DNA of 64,000 bases from Juglans regia (Eukaryota; Streptophyta; Magnoliopsida; Fagales; Juglandaceae): assembly GCF_001411555.2 (NCBI RefSeq), contig NW_023361359.1, positions 310,001-374,000 on the forward strand, read 5' to 3'. Within the stretch, counting starts at the first letter, position 1. Each line of letters begins with the position of its first letter. Below, one piece after another: positions 47,117 through 57,735 of this stretch. Position numbers and translations under genes: made by a program. The notes under the pieces are model-generated. The model did not search any database. It was not told the DNA's origin and was given only the letters and a program-made list of their open reading frames with translations.

Positions 47117-47320
47117 GGTGCGGTTTGAATAGTGAATTGAGAAGATATGTATTAAGATGAAAGTTAAAAATTGAATAAAATATTATTATAATATTATTTT
47201 TAATATTATTATTATTTTCAAATTTAAAAAAATTGAATTGTTTATTATATTTTATGTAGGAATTTGATAAAGTTGTAATGATGAGATGAAATGAAACACT
47301 TTTGTTATCCAAACGGGACC
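47117..47320. mobile_element. MITE M4
   Basis: 204 bp with ends GGTGCGGTTTGAATAG and TATCCAAACGGGACC, flanked by TTA at 47114-47116 and 47321-47323. Same family type as M1 and M3. Confidence 0.65.
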
Positions 47321-47323
47321 TTA

Positions 47324-47535
47324 AGAGAGGTTTAGATAGTAAGTTAAGTTGAAATGAGATGAGATGAGAGTTGAAAGTTGATTAAAATATTATTAGAATA
47401 TAATTTTTTAATATTAATTTTTTTAGAGTTGAAAAAATTAAATTGTTTATTATATTTTTTTTGAAAGTTTAGGAAAATTATAATGATTAGATAAAATAAG
47501 ATGAGTTGAAATAAACTCATTATCCAAACAAGCTC
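47324..47535. mobile_element. MITE M5, next to M4
   Basis: Ends GAGAGGTTTAGATAG and TATCCAAACAAGCTC. The flanking triplets are TAA or TTA on the left and TGA on the right, so the target duplication is imperfect. It shares GAGATGAGATGAGAG words with M4 and abuts it. Confidence 0.55.
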
Positions 47536-47538
47536 TGA

Positions 47539-48652
47539 ACAAAATTGTACCCGCTTTTTGTTTTTTATTTTAATTTATTTTTGTATTTTTTCAATTTTGA
47601 AGTTTTATATGAATAAAATTAATTAAAAAATGATGAGAAGCGATAGAAATGACGAAAACTGGAAAAAAGGTATGGATTCCGTCTTCTTTGCCTTTGGTAC
47701 GTGACTTGATATAAAAATTTTGATATTTAATCTCTTTTAAGAATTATAATAATAATAAAAACAATTAAATAAAACACTGGAAAAGGGGAAAAAAACTCAA
47801 AACAAAAGGGGCTTTGTACACTTTCGGTCTACCATCTCCTCCAATTGCCGGACCCTAAACGACACAGTGACCTGAAAGCAGCAACCGCGGCAGGAGTAGT
47901 AGCCGCCACTCGCCATTAGCACGAGGTTATCCTCCTTCTATTCGTTTACCCCGTTCTTCACATATATTTCTGTTTATATATGGATATGTTATTTCCCGAT
48001 TCTCATTTATATTGCAAACAAACATAATTTGTTCATAAATAAAACATCGGATGCTTGCCCACGCTCACATATCTCTGTATATAATCTTTTTATGGGGGGA
48101 GGAAGATAAAATATATTAGTCAGAAATAATTATAACGTCTCTGTATGTGTTCCAAGAATCCAAGATAGCATTTTCACCTGTATATACGGAGACCTTTAGT
48201 TTTCCTACTTTCGCGTTTGTTATTTGGTATCCTTTGAGTTTACAATCCACCTCAAGAGCCTCAGTTCATGTTTCGAGCATGGGGTTAGACACTCGTTTGC
48301 GAATTGTGAGGTTTAGGTTTATTTCTAATTAGCTTTATAGTTTTTCTTAGGATCTAATATTTGTCATTAATTCGGACCTATTTTCAATAGAATGGGACTG
48401 ATTTGTAGTTATTATGTTTGGATGATTTTAGCTTATAGAGCGTTGTGAGTGAATTTGGCTACTGGCACCAAAATGTAAATCCATCTAGTCTAGTAATTAT
48501 AGGAAGAAAACTGGCTCTCAGCCATCGATTCTGGTTTGGACGTTTGGACCCAATGGTAGAGATGTATTTGGAGCCTCATTGTATTCAATGGGCATTATTA
48601 ATCTTGCTACTTATGAACTTAGCCGTTATGAACTTGATGTTCCTAGGAGAAC
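47539..48652. other. Unassigned; possible non-coding exon near 47810-47945
   Basis: Most of the stretch is AT-rich. 47815-47945 is markedly richer in G+C (CGGACCCTAAACGACACAGTG, AACCGCGGCAGGAGTAG) and ends GCACGAG followed by GTTATCC, a possible splice donor. It could be a 5' untranslated exon of a plus-strand gene. A GGGGGGAGGA word is at 48095. No convincing protein frame is seen. Confidence 0.25.
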
Positions 48653-48655
48653 TAA

Positions 48656-48820
48656 GGCCTAGTTTGGGTACTAAGGATGATACCTCACTACTATTTATTA
48701 TTTTATTATTACTTTTCACATACTTTTCACTACTATTCAATATTCTATCATTATTTTTTCATTACTTTTTTACTACTATTCACAGAATACTTGAGAATAC
48801 CTCACTATCCAAATGCAACC
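48656..48820. mobile_element. MITE M2b
   Basis: 165 bp, flanked by TAA at 48653-48655 and 48821-48823, matching M2a at 39914-40089. The 167-codon frame that spans it (48445-48948) is therefore not a gene. Confidence 0.7.
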
Positions 48821-49317
48821 TAAATGAATGCCAGTTTCTCTTGGAATTAGAACTAGTGCGTTATGGGCTTTCTGGGTTGCAAGAGAAGAACAAGAAACAA
48901 GAGAAAGAAACAAGAACTAAATTCAAGAATCACACGGATGGATTTTAATTCAAGGAAAAATCCCACCTCCTAGAATTACAACATACAAGAGTTTTTAGAT
49001 GGTTCCCATCCTAATCTTCTTTCTATTTATATACAATGGTAAAGATCGAAACGCACCGTATGACTATGATACAAAAATGTTCCGTTTATTAACTTCCCCA
49101 AATGATAGCCTACCGTTTGTATTAAACGCCCCATTTCATTTATATATATTTTTTATAAGTAAGAGGTAAATATTATTGATATGAATGATAGCCTGTTTCA
49201 TTAAGATTGAGTGCACTGTTTTATCGCTTCTTCTTCATTTCTTCATTTCTCGATCACAAGCTCCAGACCCTTTGCTGTCTTCAGTTCATTCCACATGCAC
49301 TTCAATATAGTCCTAAT

Positions 49318-49938
49318 TAGGGGTGCTACCCGCACCATACTGGGGGCGGGGTACCCATTCCCTGTGCTGGGGGGCGGGGGCGGACTCCCAATCTGCCCCA
49401 CCCCACCCACTTCAATAATGGACTATAGTCCATTAGGCCCAAAAATTATTCTTGGGTCCAAAATTGATCAAAAACACGTTTTTGGACCTAAATTGTAAAT
49501 TTAAATTTGAAATATAAAAACTATGTAGTTTTTAAATTTACTAGTGCATATTTTGTGTAAGTTATAGTGTAGTAATCCTGCTAATGCAATACAAGAGTCC
49601 CACATTGCTTAAGTGTGAGACTTGTATTGTGAACGCAATCTATGAAAGGGCCATCCTACTACACTACAACTTACACAAAGTATCAAGTAAAAGTTATACT
49701 TAATACACATTACTATATTTACATATAGTAAAAATAATAAATATTTATAAATATGTATAGTATAAATATATATATATATATATAAATTGGGTGTGGGGCA
49801 GGGGACAAGGTGGGGCCCGCTGGGGTCATACCGTCCCCCGCCCTGCCCCTGCCAATGTCTTGCCCTGCGGGGCAAGGTTGCCCACCCCACCATGTGGGGG
49901 CGGGGCAATGGGGTGCGGGTCTTCGCTGCCCTCCCCTA
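49318..49938. mobile_element. hAT-like MITE in the 3' LTR of the non-autonomous element
   Basis: Ends TAGGGGTGCTACCCGCAC and the reverse complement of ...GTGCGGGTCTTCGC...CCCCTA form inverted repeats. The flanking octamers GTCCTAAT and CTCCTAAC differ at two positions, as expected of an aged 8-bp hAT duplication. Inside, TTTGTGTAAGTTATAGTGTAGTA (49553-49575) is repeated inverted at 49658-49681 around a further palindrome (CAATACAAG...CTTGTATTG), so a second, smaller inverted-repeat element appears to be nested. A (TA)n run is at 49767-49783. Confidence 0.65.
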
Positions 49939-49947
49939 CTCCTAACA

Positions 49948-49960
49948 TTCTCCTCTCCTT
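49948..49960 (-). other. Polypurine tract of the non-autonomous element
   Basis: AAGGAGAGGAGAA on the minus strand directly precedes the LTR start TGTTAGG. Confidence 0.65.
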
Positions 49961-50649
49961 CGAAAGCCTTGACTTCAAGGTTGGACCTGCAGCAAGGGAG
50001 TAGGAAAAGAGATTAAAGTTAAAGTGGCTACTGAAATGTATCTTTGACAACTTAATTCCTCATGATATTGTTTTCCTCTGTTAAAGGGCCAGCAAGTTAG
50101 TATTTCAAAAAACTTAAATGAAAAAACAAACAAAATCACAGCATAAGTCTCTGTTCTAGTGTGAAGGGCCATAACCCATTCAGCCAACACTTTGCAGCCA
50201 AGTTTCCAAGACTTGCATTTCGCACAGATGTCAAATATAGTATTGCCCAAATACAAGTCAAAAGCAAACACAGATTTAAGAATATGCAATTGAAGCTTTG
50301 GCGAATCTTGTGAACACCAAGAATCTCAGCATTTATGAACATGAATTTCCAGTGTTTTGAAGTACAATACCTGAGTTATCACCATTTTAAAGACTTGGAA
50401 CACCTCCTCCTAAACTTCTGTTTTTTCTTTCTCCATATATTGTATTTCTTGCTTCTCACATTCTTGCTTGCCTTCCATATTTTCAACTTTATTTTTAATG
50501 AAACTATTTTCTTCAAATGACTTTGGAGCATCATCAATATTTTGAGTAGAGGATGAACTTGGTGCATCCTCCACAATTGTGGCGTAAGCAGGAACATTTA
50601 TGCTTCTTCATGCTTATTCCCTTCCAAAGAATAAGTTAAGTCAACCATG

Positions 50650-51031
50650 AAGTTGGACTTTACCTTCTCATCAATAGAAATAAGTCGAGCTTATTCGCCT
50701 CTGTCAAACATTCATTCGTAACTTCAAGACCTTCAAGATCATCACTAGGAGCAGGTTCAACTCTTTTCTTTTCTTTCTTCATTATAAAACTCTCTTCTCT
50801 AAGCTTCCATGATCTTTGACGCGCCATTAAATCAGAAAATTGCCTTTGTAACTTAGAATACCAATTCTAATTTTGATTACTGATCCATGTCTTCAACATA
50901 CCGGAAATATGATCCAAACGGTCATTAATTTCTTGTATGTCTTCTTCATGAATATCAAGTTGCCTCTGGATTTTCTCCTGTTGACTTTGAAAATTTTCTT
51001 GGTGTGATTTGGATTTGATGTAGTCTTCCAT
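50650..51031 (-). pseudogene. Small charged frame of the non-autonomous LTR element
   Basis: ATG at 51031 lies 12 bases after the primer-binding site and opens MEDYIKSKSHQENFQSQQEK, then a heptad-like QLDIHEEDIQEINDRLDHI segment, up to a TAG at 50867. The same frame continues with QFSDLMARQRSWKLREE, a KKEKKRVEPAPSDD segment and LEGLEVTNECLTEANK until about 50655. The Gln/Glu/Lys-rich pattern suggests a coiled coil followed by an acidic stretch. I do not recognise it. It may be a leader or gag-like remnant; its position right after the primer site supports a gag-like place. Confidence 0.45.
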
Positions 51032-51042
51032 GAGAGGATCAA

Positions 51043-51056
51043 CCTCTCTGATACCA
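51043..51056 (-). other. Primer-binding site of the non-autonomous element
   Basis: TGGTATCAGAGAGG on the minus strand, two bases inside the 5' LTR, matches the initiator Met-tRNA type. Confidence 0.8.
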
Positions 51057-51447
51057 ATTGTTATGGGTTTTCTAGGTTGCAAGAGAAGAACAAGAAACAT
51101 GAAAAAAGAAAGAAGAATTGAATTCAAGAATCACACGGATGGTTTTATTTTGAGCCATGAATTACATACTAGATTCTTCAGATAGTTCTCACCCTATTCT
51201 TACCGCTATTTATATACAAAGGTAAAGATCGAAACGCACCGTATGACTATGATACAAAAACGCCCTGTTTTATTAACTTCCCCAAATGACTAAACCTTCC
51301 GTTTGTATTAAACACCCCGTCTCATTAATATTGAGTGCACCGTTTTATCACTTCTTCTTCATTTCTTCCTTTCTCTATCACAAGCTCCAGATCCTTTGCT
51401 GTCTTCAGTTCCTTCCACATACACTTTAGTATAGTCCTAACATAGTG

Positions 51448-53189
51448 GTTTTGGTTTTTATGACATCATGTATGTGGCGAGTCTAAAGAAAATTCCAAGC
51501 TTAAAAGGATTATTTTAATTTTTAATTGTGATGGTTTTCAACCTTTTTTCTTCTCTCAAATTTGATATGCTTAGATGAGCTAATGTACCTAGCTGCCTCA
51601 GTACTAAAATAAATCATGCTTATTTCTTAGTGAAAGGGATTTTGGGAACTTGAATGGAGTGATGCATTTAGCATTTTAGCACCCCTTCCGTTGGTCTAGA
51701 ATGTTACTAGCATTTGTAACTTTATGCCTAGTAAAGAGATTCAACATCATACTTATAAAAAAAAGAGATTCAACATCATAAAAGTACTGCATTTATTGAA
51801 TCCTAAACTAGGCAAGGGTAGGGTTCTAGGTGCTGTCCAGGTTGTTGGCAGCAACCTAGATTCTTAGTGCTCCTAGAAGATGGGTGGTTTCTCACATTTT
51901 CCAACCTGAGGCGGAGTTGGAGGAAGCCTTGGCTGCCTCAACAGTAGCTATGTCCCTGCAATGCCACTATGGTGTGAGTTCTAAGTTCAAACTTCCATAA
52001 TATACTATAGGGAAGTTTCTAATGCTTAGGACATGGAAGTTTTGATGTATGAAAGAGAAGCCCTTACCTACCTTGCAGGAGAGTTTAGGAGGTTCCCTCT
52101 TAAGAGTTTTGGTGGAGGGAACACAACCTTGCGAGATTGAATACGCCAGTATCACTCGCCTAAACTTCATCCTAATCTCTCCTTTGATTTCTCAGGCCCT
52201 TTTTAATACTGGCACTTCTGTTTGTCTTTTTTGTTACCTGTTAAAAAAAGAGATTTGGTGGAGGGAACTCCAGAAAGAGTGCTGTGGAAAGGCAATGTAC
52301 TATGAACAGCATTGGGCTTGAATTACCTAAAAATAGTAAGAGATACTCATTTGAAATTGCTATCATCATGCCTATTTGATAGGCTTAATGTTTTCCTGAT
52401 TTTGGCAGCCTAGGGTGGCAGAGAGTGGCAGCACAATGGCGGTAGCAGCCTTGCGAATCCCTTAACACTTATGGTATGAAACTGTCAATGGACAGCTTTG
52501 CTGTCCATAATCAATCTTCTTTCCTTCTATTCTTCTTTCCTTATTTCACCTTTACTTAATTTACTTAGGCTTGTACAGTTAGCATATTGACATAATATAT
52601 AGTGTCCATATAGGGCTAGAATGCTAGCATCACTCGGCAATTAGTTTCTTTCCATGTATAGTTCTCTTGTAAAGTTCATATATAATATACAGATCACTCA
52701 AAGGCCAATTGATTCGGCTATTCACACAATACTTTGACTTACTTTGACAGAAACTTGGTGGAGTGTATAGAGTTTAGTCTAGGGAAGAGGGGCTGCACAT
52801 GTGTATGGGGCTGCCTTTTGTTTGCTAATAGGCTTAGGAGGCTGCTAGGATTAGGGTTTAACTTAGGTGGAAAATGATTTAGGGTTTGTGGATCTAAGGG
52901 GTGAGGCATGGGCATAGGGGCTGCTGGTATAATCCTGGCAGTCCCTTATTACGAGTTTTGATTGAGTAAATACTGGGTTTCTAAGCTGGCTTCCCAATTC
53001 TAGAAATTTCTGTGTGAGTTGTATAAGGAAAGATCTCTTAGACTTGCTATAATGGGTTGGGATTGATTGCTGGAGCTGTTAATGCTGGCTTGTCAACTCT
53101 TTCAATAGCCAACTTCCTGATTAATTAGTCCTAAAATCTTGGTAGCCTCTTCTCTAATTTATTCCTGTGCTAATCAAAATAAAATCTTG
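51448..53189. other. Unassigned; LTR-end relic at 51677-51800
   Basis: 51677-51800 (CACCCCTTCCGTTGGTCTAG, then TTGTAACTTTATGCCTAG) matches the first ~80 bases of family B as written at 1226-1300, so it is probably a decayed B-type LTR end. A similar relic is near 63787. Short GGGCTGC words repeat between 52790 and 52925. I see no supported gene. Confidence 0.35.
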
Positions 53190-54262
53190 CCTAATGCATT
53201 TTAGGATATCCGAAATCCTGCTGCCCAGTAGATTTCGAAACTCCCCAGCCAGTTCATCCCACAAGCCTCTTCTCGCTGTATTAGAGTTGGGTCCATAAAC
53301 ATCGACAAAGGACCATCGATAACTATCTTCCACATTCTTGAAAGAAGTGGTCACCGTATATTCCCCCACACACTCGTCCATCTTTTCCACCGCCCTTGTA
53401 TCCCACATTACAAAGATGCCTCCCAAAGCCCCCTTAGATGGCAAATATACCCACCCCACATGACAACAATGCCATAAATTCCGTGTGGTACTAAGGGAGA
53501 TGACTTCTGGTTTTGTCTCTTGTAAACATACAACATCGACTTGCCATTCGTGAAGCTGATTTCGTTTTTTGGTGCGCATCTCTAACTCATTCAACCCCCT
53601 AACGTTCCACGAGACTATATCCCAATCATAATCAGCACCAATGTTCTTGTTTATTGTTGTGTTCAGATACTACCCCTTGGTTTCTGAGGCTCTGGGCTTG
53701 AATAAAACCAAGGTGCCAACATCAGTTTGGAAATCCTCAACACCCACTCTCTTAGTGTTGTTATTCAATGGCATCTCAGTGTCTAGTTGAAGCTCCCGTG
53801 CAAGTACAATTGGCTCATTGTGAACCTCTTCCTCTGTTTGAGATCCCTTGTTACTTTCAAAATGAACAATCCCGACTTCAATCTCCACCGACAGCGTCAC
53901 CTCTTGTAAGCCTTCGACCATTGGCCCACTCACCAAATCTCCTGCTCTCGGCAATGGATTCTGGGTTGTCACTGGCTCCTCCTGGCCCTTTTTCGTTATC
54001 GGTGAGCCTCCCATACCTCCGATACATACTGTCTCAACTACAAGCTCCACCGGCGTCATCATCTTCGACAACCCATCGTCTGGGGCTTCACCCACCAGTT
54101 TGCCTTCTCCATCGGTGAGTTCTGTGTGGTCGCTTGTCGTTGTTTGGAGGATGACGACATATTGTTGCCGATAACAGTCATTCGACCCTTTTCGGGAGGC
54201 CTCGGTTGCTTAACCAACCAGCTTTTGGGCTGGGGCTTTCCCTTTCTTGGCCCAAGTATAAT
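53190..54262 (-). pseudogene. L1 LINE: ORF1 tail and endonuclease, inverted segment
   Basis: On the minus strand, ORF1-like sequence (54260 to about 53670: PPEKGRMTVIGNNMSSSSKQ, then an acidic region to SETKG and a stop) is followed, as in plant L1s, by the APE endonuclease of ORF2: SWNVRGLNE (catalytic Asn), VDVVCLQETK (catalytic Glu), GGIFVMWD, SFVDVYGPN and LWDELAG. After that the homology stops at about 53240. Endonuclease nicks the target DNA for reverse transcription. The segment joins the plus-strand RT segment head-to-head at about 54265. The 142-residue frame at 53670-54095 is the longest intact part. Confidence 0.8.
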
Positions 54263-54265
54263 GCT

Positions 54266-56075
54266 GCTCTTGAAGCTTCTTCCATGAGTTTCATGAACAA
54301 GGTAAATTTGAAAAAAGCCTAAATGTTACCTTCATAACTCTTATTCCAAAGAAGCCAGGGGTGGTGGAGATTAAGGACTTTTGACCTATTAGCTTGGTGA
54401 GCGATATGTACAAAATCCTTTCGAAGGTATTGGCTAATAGATTGAGTATGATATTGGAGAAGATCATATCCAAGCTCCAAAATGCATTCATACAAGTTTT
54501 ATAAATTCTTGACTTGGTGCTCATTGCCAATGAATGTTTGGAGAGTTGAATCAAGTCGGGTGAACTAGGATCATTTTGCAAACTTGTCATGGAGAAGACA
54601 TATGATCGTGTAATAGCGCACTCATTGGATTAGCCAAAGTTAAAGGACATTTTTGATGAATGTAAGATAAATTTGACTCTTGGCTATTCTATTCACATAA
54701 ATCTCTACATTGGAATAGCTATTTTTTCATTATATAACAATAAAATAATATAAGATGAATTTGATTTTGATTATTCACATCAAATCTCCACATTAGATTA
54801 TACATTTATTCATTATATAGTAATGAATAACTAATAATTTCAAAAATATTTAATTTTTTTAATTATTTTTTAATTTTATTTTATCATATTTTACTATTCT
54901 ACCTATTATATATTAATTAATAATCATATTCTTATTAAATTATTATATCACTAACTCAAATTAATATACCAATTGTGATAAAATATGTGATAGAAAGAAA
55001 GAGAGAGAGAAATAATCAATAAAATATATATTTGATGTATGTATAGTAATTTTCAAATTTGGAAAAATTTTTGAAAGTTACTGTAGTTAAATTCCATTGT
55101 GAGCATATTTTGCTCTCTAATAGCTAAATATTCAATGGATTTAGTTTTTAGCTAATCCAATGAGAGTGCTCTAAACTGAAATTTTTTGTTACACATGCTT
55201 GAGAGGTGTGGATTGGAGTGAGATGGTGTTCTTGAATCAAATTTTGCATCTCCACTATTTGTTTCTCTATTTTGGTTGACGGTAACCCAATGGGTTTCTT
55301 TGGGGGTGTGAGGAAAGGTGATCCCTTATCTCCATTACTATTTGTTTTCATAATGGAAGCTTTTAGTAAAATGATCATAGGTCCCATGGAAGGGGGCTTT
55401 CTATCTGGCATTATTGTTGGGGATGCAAGAATTGGCACACTTGAGATGACCCACCTATAATTTGCATATCTTGTATTCTGTGGGGCTAATCATAATCACA
55501 TTCAAGCTTTGTGGGCTGTTTTACTTTGCTTTGAAGCGGCACTGGGCTTGAAAGTGAATATTACCAAGTCAGAATTAGTTCTAGTTGGAAATGTTCCCAG
55601 CGTCTTCAGTTTGGCTAATATATTGGGATGCAAAGTCTCCACTCTACCAATGAAGTATCTCGGTCTTCCATTGTGTGCCTTCTTTAAGTTGCAGCATATT
55701 TGGGATGGGGTGTTGGAAAAAATGGAGTGCAAACTAGCGAGTTGGAAGAGGCTTTATCTGTCCAAAGGTGGTAGAGTTACATTGATCAAAAGTACTCTTT
55801 CCAACTTGCCTACTTACTTCTTGTCCTTATTTCCAATGCCATGCAAAGCGGTTCACCAGTTAGAGAAATTGCAAAGAGATTTCTATTGGGGGGGAATAGA
55901 CGAAGAATTCAATTTTTTTCATTTGGTGAATTGGGCTATGGTTTGTACCCTTAAATGCAAAGGAGGGTTGGGAATTTGGAATTTGTTGGTTTTCAACAAG
56001 GCTTTTTTGGGTAAATGGTTATGGAGATATCACGAAGAAAGGGGAGCTTTTTGGAGGGTGATCATAGATTTATTA
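54266..56075 (+). pseudogene. L1 LINE reverse transcriptase, forward segment
   Basis: It begins [15 protein letters not shown], then [31 protein letters not shown], and MEKTYDRV, where MITE 54614-55171 interrupts. It resumes with NFLLHMLERCG, NPMGFFGGVRKGDPLSPLLF, then a TAA near 55456 and a damaged FADD region, LCFEAALGLKVNITKSELV, MKYLGLPL, SWKRLYLSKGGRVTLIKSTL, NLPTYFLSLFPMP, LQRDFYWGG and GGLGIWNL to FNKAFLGKWLWRY. It stops around 56075, without the C-terminal zinc knuckle, 3' tail or poly(A). No active product is possible. Confidence 0.88.
54614..55171. mobile_element. Harbinger-like MITE inside the L1 RT
   Basis: TAA at 54611-54613 and 55172-55174 flanks a 558-bp AT-rich element with inverted ends containing ATTGGATTAGC (right end, reversed: GAGCACTCTCATTGG). 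Removing it rejoins the RT codons. Confidence 0.75.
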
Positions 56076-56080
56076 TGCAT

Positions 56081-57149
56081 AATTAAAAGCTCAAACATCT
56101 ATAAAATCAAACAATAGCATTATATAAAAATTAAATCATAGAAATTTAGTCAAATAGGACAAATATGGCCCATGGGCCATAGTTGAAGGTCACCCAAACT
56201 TTGAATCCAATGCCTGGGGGTGACAAGTATACTATGAGATGCTAATTTATGGCTGCGTAATGGCTATTCTTAAAAATGTTCCACTGCAAGTGTGCTAATA
56301 TTTGAGATTAATGTTCTAAGTAAGTAAATGCAACTGTGTTGCTGTGAGATGATGGGAGTATCTTTATAAGATTAGGGAAAACCAACAGCTCGGTTCTTGT
56401 TTAGGATATGGGAAGCTTGCTGATGATGCTGACAAGTGACAGAGTTCTAAATTCATCCTTCCATATTCATGTCTTTTCAGTAGTAGATGGTCCATGGTTA
56501 GACAGTGCATCACTTAGTACTACATTGTGATGTTGCTAGTGATTTATGGCAAGCTATCTTTAGCCTTTTTAGACTAGATAGGGCCATGCCACGATGAGTG
56601 ATGGACCTTTGCAAGTGTCGGAAAGGTCAGATTTTCATTAAAAAAAAAAAAAATCTAAACAAGGAAAAACCTAAACAAAGAATGCGACTCTCAGTGGAGA
56701 TTGACTTTTCCAAATATCTTCCAAGGGAAATGAGAACTTTCATGGGAAGTCAATCCATCATAAAGCACTTTCACTTCAAAGACCCATTTCTTGGAGGGAA
56801 TCCTACACATTTGATATTCTATCCCAAGACTCAAGGGGATCTCAATGATGCTTGGATGTGAAAGTTTCTTGAAAATTTTCTCAACTCTTGAGAAAACTTT
56901 TAAAGATGAGTTTCATGGGTTTTTGTGAAAATGATGGTACCCATTAAAGATATGTTTGGATTGAGAAAGTTTTTTATAAGATGTTCTCATTAGGGTTTGA
57001 AGAAGTAGTGGGTCACATTGAAATTATATTTGGGGAGAACTTTTGTGAGAGGTTTTATTTTAGTTTTATAATTTTGGTTTTTGTTTGTTACAAAAATTGA
57101 GGTAAGATATTTTAATATTGAAATTGTTTTGGTTTTAAGAAAGTTTTGA
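56081..57149. other. Unassigned
   Basis: An A-run is at 56640-56653. The frame 56598-56861 has no recognisable domain. No LTR or LINE homology is seen. Confidence 0.3.
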
Positions 57150-57305
57150 GGAACTCTTTGTTCCAACTTCCAAGCATGAACAAAGTGAAATTTTTGCTCC
57201 CCCCACACCCATAGAAAATCCCTTTGTAATCTTTCAATGCAGTTAGGTATGCAAGCTGGTAGGATGAACGACGTCATAAAGTAAGTTGGCAAATTTGGCA
57301 TAGAG
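57150..57305 (-). pseudogene. Short L1 RT fragment, minus strand
   Basis: The minus-strand translation reads NLPTYFMTSFILPACIPN, ERLQRDFLWVWGE and KFHFVHAWKLEQRVP, the segment after the RT core of plant L1s (compare NLPTYFLSLFPMP at 55800). Nothing on either side extends it. Confidence 0.75.
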
Positions 57306-57735
57306 AGAGTAGATTAATTACATGTGTACTTGGATAGCATCCTTTTCTCTCTTAACAACAAGGTGTTACTTACATAAAAGAATTACATGTTTTTGATCGG
57401 TAAAAACATAAAAGAGTAACATTAGCAGTGATTTTGATGATGAAACCATTAAAAAATGATATGAACATACATTAGAAGGTTATTTTTAGAGACTAAACTT
57501 TAATTGTGATTAAAAGAATTGAAAAAACTTGAAAGAAACCCTCCTAAATCACCAAAGATGGGTTTACAACTAGAATTTATATTGAGTAAGGAAAAGAGTG
57601 TTATTTTGTAAAAAATTTAAGATTTTGGGGCTGGAAGGAGGCAATGACAATGGAGAATTAAGGATGAGTTGAAATAATGAGGTTTAGGGTCCTTTTTGAA
57701 CAATTTTAGGTTTTCATGGACAGATGAAGGCTGAC
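57306..57735. other. Unassigned
   Basis: AT-rich, no supported feature. Confidence 0.3.

Larger units (their letters stand above)
48859..51442 (-). mobile_element. Non-autonomous LTR element with terminal repeats
   Basis: Direct repeats at 48859-49317 (plus 49939-49947) and 51059-51442 share AAGAATCACACGGATGG, AAAGATCGAAACGCACCG and CAAGCTCCAGA words. TAGTG flanks the whole element (48854-48858 and 51443-51447). In minus orientation the LTRs run TGTTAGGACTATA to CCATAACA. A primer-binding site and a purine tract lie at the right internal edges. The interior has no RT or integrase, only a small charged frame. The 3' LTR carries a hAT-like MITE. In structure it is a TRIM/LARD-type element moved by enzymes from elsewhere. 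Confidence 0.85.

Noticed and set aside
48445..48948. 167-codon forward frame
   Set aside because: It spans a MITE with a TAA duplication and enters the LTR of the next element, so it is a chance join.
53768..54118. 116-codon forward frame
   Set aside because: Shadow of the L1 ORF1 frame on the opposite strand.
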